From positions 1 to 46,489 of the forward strand of contig JAFGLZ010000107.1 of the NCBI GenBank assembly GCA_016927755.1: a DNA stretch of 46,489 nt, in the 5' to 3' direction. Shown here in pieces: positions 1 through 7,087 of this stretch (the stretch's first letter is position 1; every line of letters starts with the position of its first letter). This DNA is from Phycisphaerae bacterium. Lineage in GTDB: Bacteria; Planctomycetota; Phycisphaerae; UBA1845; JAFGLZ01. The position numbers were made by a program, and so were the translations under genes. Under the pieces are notes generated by a model that did not search any database, was not told where the DNA came from, and saw only the letters and a list, made by a program, of their open reading frames with translations.

Positions 1-1477
1 CGGAGAGGTCCGCCACCGCGAAGGCATGATCTGGCCTGGACTGAAACGCGACGATGGGCGCCCTGGCCGTCGGATTCTGGTTGCGGCCGTCAATGATCAG
101 CGTGTTGTGTCCTTCGGTCTTGAGGCGATAGTACCGTGTCTTGCCGACGATGAAGTATCCGGGAAGGGCGTAGTCGTCTCGTCCCAGGTCCAAGGCCCAC
201 CGTTGCCCTTCCGCGTCGAGCACGAATGAGCCGAGATCCAAGTGGCCGTGATTCACGGTGTTGTCACCGCCCTTGAAGCCCACGTACACGGCGTTGGGGT
301 CCTCCCATGCACTGCGGAGGCTCACCACCTCCACGTGGCGGAAGTACGCGTCCAAAGGTAAGCCCACCTGCCTGGGGCTCTTGCGCTGCCGGGAGTACCA
401 GATGACGTCCTGGGGCGAACCATGGGATCGTTGCGCCGCGTGCCATGCATAGACAGGACGCTTGAACTGGCGCGCCAGCCAGAACATCTCCGGAGCGGGG
501 CCCGCGTTCTCATGCGCGTCGGCGAAGTTGAAGACCAGGCCGGTCGGGCCAACCATGTGGATCCGGAACTCGCCCGTCTTGCTGAACCCAGGCATTTGCA
601 GAAAGGGCTCGATGACGCGGTGGCCGACGGCGGTCTCGAGACTCGCCAGGAAGTAGACGTTGTAGCGCGTGGCATACGACCAGTAACCCGGACCTTCGCC
701 GATACCCCCGTCGGGGGCATACTGCGCCATGGCCTTGCGGATGCTGCTCATCGCGGCCGAAAGGACCCTCCCCGCCAATTCGGGCTCCTCGGTGGCCACG
801 GCCAGGGCGCCGACCGTCATGCCCCCATTGCACACCTGGTTCCAGTTGTGAACGGCCGCCGCCCAGTTGAAGTACGGCTCACGGCTGATCACGTAGGTCC
901 CCGCGTTGTCGTAGAAGTAGATCGCCTCGTCCAGCCCCCGGCGGCAGATGGCCTGGCGGAGGGTTGCTCGCTGCTCTCGGGACAAGTCCCGATAGAACCA
1001 GTCATAGCCGATCGCCACGCCATGCGTCAGTTCCGCCGTGTCCAGGAAGTGCGAGGGGTTCCAGCTCTCCAGCCGGCATGCCGCCAGAAGCTCCTCGATC
1101 GCCCGGCGCACCAGTCGTGGGTTCCTCTCGAGACGGTGAGACAGGCCGAGCAGGTAGATCCGGTTCACTAGCTGGGACGCATAGTCGAGCATGTGCTTGC
1201 GGGGGCCGTACCGGTACTCGAGCGGTGGAGTCTCTAGAAGTCCCTCGGCCGACCGGTGAACCGACCGGCACCATTCGGCCAGCATGGGGTCTTTTCGAGC
1301 GGCCCGGCGGAGTGTCGTGAGATCCTTGTCCAAGAGCATCAGGCGAGGATGGGTGCGTCGAACAGAGCCGATGGGTTCGGACGGCGCCGCTTCCGTTTCG
1401 GCCCGGGCATGCGTTTCGTGCAGCAAGAGCACCGGGCAGACGAGAGCGATCAACGCCCCAGATCGGTATCGGTACAC
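1..1477 (-). CDS. heparinase II/III-family polysaccharide lyase-like protein, 3' end cut by window edge
   Basis: The reading frame is open from a GTG at 1477 to the left edge, so the C-terminus lies outside the window. The start is a hydrophobic signal peptide (VYRYRSGALIALVCPVLLLH, then ETHARA), with a GGCGGAG ribosome site about 8 bases upstream. An in-frame TAG a little further upstream excludes a longer form. The mature part reads HPRLMLLDKDL, then an alpha-helical toroid with NWNQVCNGG and EGPGYWSYA. It continues into the beta-rich C-terminal domain with NHGHLDLGSFVLDA and NTLIIDGRNQNPT. These are hallmarks of the Hepar_II_III superfamily (PL12/15/17/21-like), which cleaves uronic-acid-containing glycans by beta-elimination, usually in the periplasm. 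The PL family and the substrate (heparan sulfate, alginate or other) cannot be set from the sequence. Family assignment is firm; substrate is unknown. Confidence 0.88.
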   Translation of the reverse strand, partial: MYRYRSGALIALVCPVLLLHETHARAETEAAPSEPIGSVRRTHPRLMLLDKDLTTLRRAARKDPMLAEWCRSVHRSAEGLLETPPLEYRYGPRKHMLDYASQLVNRIYLLGLSHRLERNPRLVRRAIEELLAACRLESWNPSHFLDTAELTHGVAIGYDWFYRDLSREQRATLRQAICRRGLDEAIYFYDNAGTYVISREPYFNWAAAVHNWNQVCNGGMTVGALAVATEEPELAGRVLSAAMSSIRKAMAQYAPDGGIGEGPGYWSYATRYNVYFLASLETAVGHRVIEPFLQMPGFSKTGEFRIHMVGPTGLVFNFADAHENAGPAPEMFWLARQFKRPVYAWHAAQRSHGSPQDVIWYSRQRKSPRQVGLPLDAYFRHVEVVSLRSAWEDPNAVYVGFKGGDNTVNHGHLDLGSFVLDAEGQRWALDLGRDDYALPGYFIVGKTRYYRLKTEGHNTLIIDGRNQNPTARAPIVAFQSRPDHAFAVADLS

Positions 1478-1496
1478 GGTTGGACTCCGCCGGCAG

Positions 1497-1679
1497 CTAT
1501 CCTGTGCCGGGCTCGACTATGATAGCGGCGTAGGCGTCGAGCCGGTCGTTCATGGCCGTTTCCTTTCGATTGCCCTGGACGCTCGTTGCGTTGCACGGTC
1601 GCGTGACAGCCAGAAAGGCAGAGGCCGCCGTCGTGGATTTCAGGAAGGTCCGGCGCGTCAGGTCCATGGTCGTTCGCAT
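1497..1679 (-). pseudogene. orphan Tat leader, probable 5' remnant of a lost exported protein
   Basis: This 60-codon frame begins with a Tat signal (LTRRTFLKSTTAASAFLAV; inner ATG at 1667). About 35 residues after the leader it hits TAG, with no recognisable domain. It sits just upstream of the heparinase-like gene, in a different frame from it, and that gene has its own signal peptide and ribosome site. The simplest reading is a truncated gene whose body was deleted. A functional small exported peptide cannot be excluded. A second ATG inside it, preceded by AAAGGAAACGGCC, would give only 18 residues. Confidence 0.45.
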
Positions 1680-1894
1680 CCACTACGACAAGTTCAGCCA
1701 CACGCTACGATCCGGATAGCCTAAGCTTCGGGGGCATTCACCGCCAGATGCGCGGCGTTTGACGGCAAGGAGAGGTCGTCCGGAGGCATCCGGGCACCAG
1801 GCCTCCAGAGCGCGCCCGAAGCCGTCCGCAAGCCCCGCCGATGCGACGGTCCACGCCTATGCGGTGAACGGTCCGCCCCCGCGGTTGCCTCCCA

Positions 1895-4800
1895 TCATCG
1901 GCACGAGACCGTGACGGGGTAATCACGGATAACCAGGCCGGTCAGCGTCAGGAAACCGTCTTCGTGCGTCCAGACCGCGGGCTGGCGGACGCCCCAGTAA
2001 AGGTCCGTCAGCACAACCTGTGACGGCCGCTTCTCGAGCTCGAACGACAGGCGGCTAGGATACGCCTTGATCCGCTCGTTGGACAGCTCGGCGGCCCAGA
2101 CAACGACGAGCGTCTCGTCCGTTCCGTCCCGCGCGTAGGCGATCACCTTCGCGTCCGGTGCGGACCCCTCGTACTTGTAGCGGAGCGTCCGGATCGGTTC
2201 CACGTCACTGACGACGCTGCACACATTCTGCAATGCATGGGACATTGGGCGCAGCCCGTAGCCATGCTGTTCAAGGATGCCCCAGTCCTGGCTCCTGTTC
2301 TCGTTGTAAAGGGCCCACCACGCCGTCGGCACGTTGAGCCATCCGCTGTAGATGTAGAAGCGCATCAGGTACTTCGCGCAGCCGTACTCCCCGATACCCG
2401 GCCTATGGGTGAAATCCAGCCCCGCGACGTTGGTGCCCCATTCGTTTAGCCACACCTCGACCTCCGGCCTGCCGTGCTGGGCGAACGGCTTCTTCACACC
2501 GGCCACGATATCCTCCAGACGATTCCACCCGGTCTGCTCGCGCGATTGGCCCAGATTCTTGCCCTGGTGGAACTCCATCGTTCCCATCCCGCCCTCCGGC
2601 TTGTCGATGCCGTAGGGGTGAAATGCGTACGCGTCGATGTAGGGCGCCGCACCCTCGCGGAGGGCGATCTCCGTCGTGATCGGCGCCGGCGCGGCCGTTC
2701 CGCCGAACATGACCTTCAAGTTCGGGTCGATCGACTTGATGTGTTTGGCGACTGCCGCCAGGAGCTTGCCGTACAGCTCAGGCTCGTGCCCGGGGTACCA
2801 CCCATTCTCCTCGTTCCAGAGTTCCCACCACCGGATCCTGTCCTTGTACTTGCGAACGACGAAATCCACGTAGCGAACGAACGCCTGACGCCCCTGTTCG
2901 GTCCGCGGACCGCCGTTCAGGTAGAACGGGTGCCCCTCCTTGTAGATCGGGCCGATGTCGCCCCAAGGCTTCTCCGGCCGCTCGTACAGGGCGTTGCCGT
3001 AGTCGAGCCCATACAGGACCTGAACCCCGCTCTCGTACAGTCTTTGGATAGATGCGTCCGTAACGGGGTCCATCCGGAACTCGCCTTTGACCCTCTCGAC
3101 CGCGGCCCACTCGGTCTGGTCGCCCCATTGGCCGACGCGAACCCACTTCAGCCCGATGTCGAAGATCCGATCGAACGATTCGTTGACCGTCTTGGCCGTG
3201 TTCTGCCAACAGGTGAAGACGTCGCTCACCTTGATGGTGGCACCCCGGCTCGCTAACGCCGCGTTCTGCCCCTGGTCGTCAATGACCTCGATCCCGGAAA
3301 GCCGGGCCTTGTAGCCCTGCGATACCTCGGCGTAGTTCCCACCGGACAATGGCAGACGCTCGAAATCCACCCGAACATGCCGTGCCTGAACGGGCGTGGC
3401 CAGCGTGAAGCACTGCGCCACCTTGTCGCCTCGCTTGGGACCGTTCGAATCGAACCGATGGCTCTTGACCGACAAGACGTCCTTCCACGTCCTGCCGTCC
3501 AGCGACGTTCGAACGGAGAAACCCAGCGGGAAGTCCATGTTCCGCCAATACGGAATCAGGTCCACCCGCGTGACGTTGACGGCTCGTCCCAGGTCGATCT
3601 CCGCCCATGGCGCCCGCCCCGGAAACGTGGACGGATTCTGCTGGCTGGACCAGCACGTCTCCGGATCATCGTCGATCAGGTGCGACGGGTTGAACGGGTC
3701 CTCGTAATCCTTGGACCGCGGCAGGTGCGTGCAGATCCCGTAGGGGCTCCTCTTGATCTCAGACGACTTCTTGTGAGGGATCGCGGTCAGCGGCGATGTA
3801 TTGCCCTCCTGCAGCGTCACGGGTTTGTCGAGCAACCGCCAGTATCCGGTCTCGTCCGTGCACAGCTCCTGACGCGTGTAGGGGACGTTGCGATCAACCA
3901 CCAGCGTCCTGTACCGTGCCGTGTCCTTCTCGGACCCCTTGACCCGGGCAATGACCTTGAGGGGAACGCTGGCCGCCTTCTTCGCCTCGACGTTCCAGTC
4001 CAGACGGTAGTAGGAGCCGGCGGACACGAGCGACACGTCCTGGACGGGCCGCTCGACGCGGAGACCCTCGGAGGCTTGCAGCAGTACCGACATCTCCTGT
4101 GCGTCCTCATCCCCGGTGTTCTCGACCCAGGCGCTGAACCGGATGGTCTCGCCCACCCGCGCCAAGGGCCTGTCGCTCCACACATTGGCCAGCCTGATCC
4201 GTGGCCCCGCCTGGATGGCGTAGATCTCCACAGCGTCGATCAGCCAGTCTCCTTCGCCGGTCTTCCTCACGTTCTCGTTGATCCTGGGTGCCATCAGGAC
4301 GTGTCTCACCTGCTGTGGCGAGAAGTCGAACTCGAAGCGCCCCTCGTGCCATCTTCCATCGCCCACGTGTTCTTTGGGAGGCGTGTAGCCATCGCGCCTG
4401 ACCTCGGTGCCGTTCGCGCCGTTCAGTCCAATGGCGTAGAGGGAGAGATTCGCGCCGCCTGCAGCGGATTTGAGGATCTTGTACTGAAAGCGGACGTATC
4501 CGTGACCGGCCGGGATGACCGCGCTGTTCATCCCGATTTGATCGCCGGCGCCGGCGGTCATCCGCAGCGAGCGCTTGCCTCGGGACGATTCGCCGGATAT
4601 CTCGACCTTCCCCGTTCGTCCCTGGCCGCACACGGACCAATCCTGCGGCAACGGGCGGGCGGCTGCTTCCTGGAGATGCTCGAAGTCGCCGTTCGCGCAG
4701 AGGTCCTTCGCGGAGTTGATCGCGCGGGCGTCGTTTCCGACGCTGAACCAGGCAAGCCGGCAATCGGGGGCCCAATCGCCCTCGGACGGGTTCAGGCAGG

Positions 4801-5359
4801 TGCTGCCGTCGCAGATTCGCAACCGGAGCATCGCCGACGCTGAATCCTTGATGCCCAGGGCCTCCCAGGGGATCCGCATCTCGACGCGGTTGTTCTGACT
4901 GCCCCGGCCAACGGCATAAGCGTCGGCCACGATGATCGGCGCGTGCCACCGCGACCAGGCATCGTTGTTCTCGCCATCGATGCGTCGATGGATCATGACC
5001 TTGCCGTCAAGGTTGGAGAAGGGTTGGATCAGGTAGTCGACCCCGAGCGGCTTGGCGGGAAAGCCGGTGGCCTCGTTCATGTCCGAGTCGATGGCCAGCA
5101 GCGTCGGCCCCCATGTAGAACCCTTGACCGGACCCGTACACAGGATCGACAAGCACAGCGCCTCGCTGTCGCTCGTGATCCAGACGGTCCGCAGGTCGTT
5201 CACCCCGCCGACTCCGTCGCCCGTGCACTCGCTCAGCAGCCCGGCAGTGACCGGTTGGATCCCCTCCCAATCGCTGAAGCCGCCATCAATGATGATCGCG
5301 CCCGCTTCTCCCGTGGCGAGTGACAACATGAACATCAATCCGGTCTTCGCGAGCCTCAT
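1895..5359 (-). CDS. modular secreted clan GH-A glycoside hydrolase with CBM9-like, CARDB-like and F5/8C domains
   Basis: A 1154-residue exported protein. I chose ATG 5359 over the in-frame GTG 5416 because it begins a clean signal peptide (MRLAKTGLMFMLSLATGEAGA). Approximate modules: CBM9/DOMON-like ligand domain (25-215, DGGFSDWEG), a second jelly-roll (220-390), a CARDB-like domain (400-490, RVGETIRFSAWVENTGDED), a discoidin F5/8C domain (545-690, AEIDLGRAVNVTRVDLI), and a TIM barrel (720-1060) followed by a beta domain. The barrel has ELWNEENGW (acid/base candidate E850) and WLNEWG (nucleophile candidate E973), the two-glutamate retaining arrangement of clan GH-A (GH39/GH5-like). Substrate is not predictable; the binding modules suggest work on insoluble or cell-surface glycans. 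It is divergent from the FG-GAP gene at 5593. Confidence 0.85.
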   Translation of the reverse strand: MRLAKTGLMFMLSLATGEAGAIIIDGGFSDWEGIQPVTAGLLSECTGDGVGGVNDLRTVWITSDSEALCLSILCTGPVKGSTWGPTLLAIDSDMNEATGFPAKPLGVDYLIQPFSNLDGKVMIHRRIDGENNDAWSRWHAPIIVADAYAVGRGSQNNRVEMRIPWEALGIKDSASAMLRLRICDGSTCLNPSEGDWAPDCRLAWFSVGNDARAINSAKDLCANGDFEHLQEAAARPLPQDWSVCGQGRTGKVEISGESSRGKRSLRMTAGAGDQIGMNSAVIPAGHGYVRFQYKILKSAAGGANLSLYAIGLNGANGTEVRRDGYTPPKEHVGDGRWHEGRFEFDFSPQQVRHVLMAPRINENVRKTGEGDWLIDAVEIYAIQAGPRIRLANVWSDRPLARVGETIRFSAWVENTGDEDAQEMSVLLQASEGLRVERPVQDVSLVSAGSYYRLDWNVEAKKAASVPLKVIARVKGSEKDTARYRTLVVDRNVPYTRQELCTDETGYWRLLDKPVTLQEGNTSPLTAIPHKKSSEIKRSPYGICTHLPRSKDYEDPFNPSHLIDDDPETCWSSQQNPSTFPGRAPWAEIDLGRAVNVTRVDLIPYWRNMDFPLGFSVRTSLDGRTWKDVLSVKSHRFDSNGPKRGDKVAQCFTLATPVQARHVRVDFERLPLSGGNYAEVSQGYKARLSGIEVIDDQGQNAALASRGATIKVSDVFTCWQNTAKTVNESFDRIFDIGLKWVRVGQWGDQTEWAAVERVKGEFRMDPVTDASIQRLYESGVQVLYGLDYGNALYERPEKPWGDIGPIYKEGHPFYLNGGPRTEQGRQAFVRYVDFVVRKYKDRIRWWELWNEENGWYPGHEPELYGKLLAAVAKHIKSIDPNLKVMFGGTAAPAPITTEIALREGAAPYIDAYAFHPYGIDKPEGGMGTMEFHQGKNLGQSREQTGWNRLEDIVAGVKKPFAQHGRPEVEVWLNEWGTNVAGLDFTHRPGIGEYGCAKYLMRFYIYSGWLNVPTAWWALYNENRSQDWGILEQHGYGLRPMSHALQNVCSVVSDVEPIRTLRYKYEGSAPDAKVIAYARDGTDETLVVVWAAELSNERIKAYPSRLSFELEKRPSQVVLTDLYWGVRQPAVWTHEDGFLTLTGLVIRDYPVTVSCR

Positions 5360-5577
5360 GGCCAATCCCCTGATACGAGCTGCCGGTCCCAATCGCGTTC
5401 GGAGCTCCGCTCGCACAACATGATAGCGTGACCGAGCGATTCAAGCAGCGAATGCCGGTGCTGCAAGCCACGGCGTCTCCGCAATCCGGTCCCACACCAT
5501 CGGCGTGCCCGCACGTCCCGTTGTGTTCCGGACGTCCGCTGAGTCATAATGCGCGTCGACGCGTGCGACGTTCCGAC

Positions 5578-5586
5578 GGAGGTGAT
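5578..5586 (+). promoter_or_regulatory. strong Shine-Dalgarno fixing the start at 5593
   Basis: GGAGGTGAT is a near-complete anti-16S complement, 6 bases before ATG 5593. It selects this start over in-frame codons at 5428 and elsewhere, which would add about 55 low-complexity Arg/Pro-rich residues before the signal peptide. Confidence 0.8.
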
Positions 5587-5592
5587 AACCGT

Positions 5593-6930
5593 ATGATGCG
5601 TGCCAGAGCAAGAAGCCTATCGGCAGTCCTCCTGTTGCTCGGATCCACTGTGCCACCGGTGGCACAGGGAGCCGAGCCGTTCGAGATCACGGCGGCCAAG
5701 ACAGAGGGCCCAATGGTTGCGCCCTGGAAGTCGATCCGACCTGATCCGGCCTATCACGGGCAGTGGCTGGTGGCCGGTGACCTCGACGGCGACGGGCAGG
5801 CCGAACTCGTCACCGCCCGCCACACGGACCAACGCGTCGCCACCGTCCTGGTCATGAAGCTGGACGGTTCGGTCCTCTGGCGATGGGGGCGGCCGAACGC
5901 CGGCAACCAGGGGCTCTACTGCGACGTCCCCGTACAAATCTGCGACCTCGACGGTGACGGACACCAGGAGGTCTGGATTAGCCCGGCGGGGTTCCTGCTC
6001 GCACTCGATGGCCGCACGGGCAAGGAGTTGCGACGTCTTCCGCTGCCGGCGGGGCTCGAGGTGGCCGATTGCATCACCTTCGTCAACCTCCGTGGCCTGG
6101 ACCGCCCCCGAGACATCATCGTCAAGGACCGCTACCACAAGCTCTGGGCGTTTACCGACGACTGGAAGCCCTTGTGGGAATGGGCGCCGAAGGGGTATAT
6201 GACCTGCCACCACCCGACCCCCGTTGATGTCAACGCCGACGGACGCGACGAGATCCTGGCGGGCTACTCCCTGCTCGACCCCAATGGCAACGAATTGTGG
6301 ACGATGAAGAATGACAAGGTGGACCTCGCCAAAGGCCACCTGGACGCCTGCCGTATCGTCGCGACCGGCAAGCGCCCCGAGGAAGCCCGCCTGCTCGTGA
6401 CGTTCTGCGGCGCGAACGGCATCGCGATGCTCGATGGAGCCGGCCGGCCTCTCTGGACCGTTACGGGGCACCACTTCGAGTCGATCGACTACGGACGGAT
6501 CCGCGATGACCTCCCCGGTCGGCAGATTGTCGTCGACCTCGCTCACACCGGCCAGTTGGACGCCTGGCTCATGGACGAACGCGGCAAGCACCTCGGCACG
6601 ATCCATTGCCTGGAGAGCCGCCATCACCGCCTGATCGACTGGAACGGCGACGGGCTCGACGAGATCCTGATCGCAAATACGCTGCGGCTCTTCAACGGCA
6701 AGGGCAAGTGTGTCGTCCGGTTCGGGCCCCCGAACGCCTTCGAGGGTGAAACCGGCCCCCAGAAGGGCAACGATCCGGGCCCGCTGGCGATCGTCGGCGA
6801 CCTGGACGGCGACGGACGACCCGAGATCATTTTGCACTCACTGAAATCGATACTGATCTACAAGAGCGATCGCGCGGCCAGAATCCCGCACCGCTGGTTG
6901 GGGACCGGCGCCAATTGGACGTTGTATTGA
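5593..6930 (+). CDS. secreted FG-GAP/VCBS-repeat beta-propeller protein
   Basis: A 445-residue protein with a signal peptide (MMRARARSLSAVLLLLGS, cleavage near VAQGA). At least five calcium-binding-loop repeats can be read along it: DLDGDGQAELV, DLDGDGHQEVW, DVNADGRDEIL, DWNGDGLDEIL and DLDGDGRPEII. These are FG-GAP/VCBS blades, so the whole protein is probably one propeller. Such propellers occur as stand-alone secreted proteins and as the fold of PL11 rhamnogalacturonan lyases. I see no basis for calling lyase activity here, so the role is unassigned. It is divergent from the CBM9/GH-A gene and convergent with the GH-A-like gene ending at 7088. Confidence 0.8.
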   Translation: MMRARARSLSAVLLLLGSTVPPVAQGAEPFEITAAKTEGPMVAPWKSIRPDPAYHGQWLVAGDLDGDGQAELVTARHTDQRVATVLVMKLDGSVLWRWGRPNAGNQGLYCDVPVQICDLDGDGHQEVWISPAGFLLALDGRTGKELRRLPLPAGLEVADCITFVNLRGLDRPRDIIVKDRYHKLWAFTDDWKPLWEWAPKGYMTCHHPTPVDVNADGRDEILAGYSLLDPNGNELWTMKNDKVDLAKGHLDACRIVATGKRPEEARLLVTFCGANGIAMLDGAGRPLWTVTGHHFESIDYGRIRDDLPGRQIVVDLAHTGQLDAWLMDERGKHLGTIHCLESRHHRLIDWNGDGLDEILIANTLRLFNGKGKCVVRFGPPNAFEGETGPQKGNDPGPLAIVGDLDGDGRPEIILHSLKSILIYKSDRAARIPHRWLGTGANWTLY

Positions 6931-7087
6931 CCCCACGACTGACAGGGCGGTTGCCGACCGGGTCCCCCTTCGGGCAAACGGGTCACGCGGAAACACCGCC
7001 ACTCAGGAGCGCCGAATGAATCGTACGAAGCAACTCGTGGAGTGGCCCATTCAACGCGCCGCTGTACAAGTCCTACCGGGTGCCCAC

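Noticed and set aside
422..1171. 249-codon plus-strand open frame
   Set aside because: Antisense to the heparinase-like gene, whose conserved motifs run continuously on the minus strand.
3377..4843. 488-codon plus-strand open frame
   Set aside because: Antisense to the CBM9/GH-A gene; no recognisable domain.
5428..5592. Longer N-terminus for the FG-GAP protein
   Set aside because: The added residues lack a leader, and a near-perfect ribosome site precedes ATG 5593.
6931..7087. Small plus-strand gene starting at ATG 7016
   Set aside because: A weak ribosome-site-like CAGGAG exists, but the product has no motif and runs antisense into the 3' end of the GH-A-like gene.
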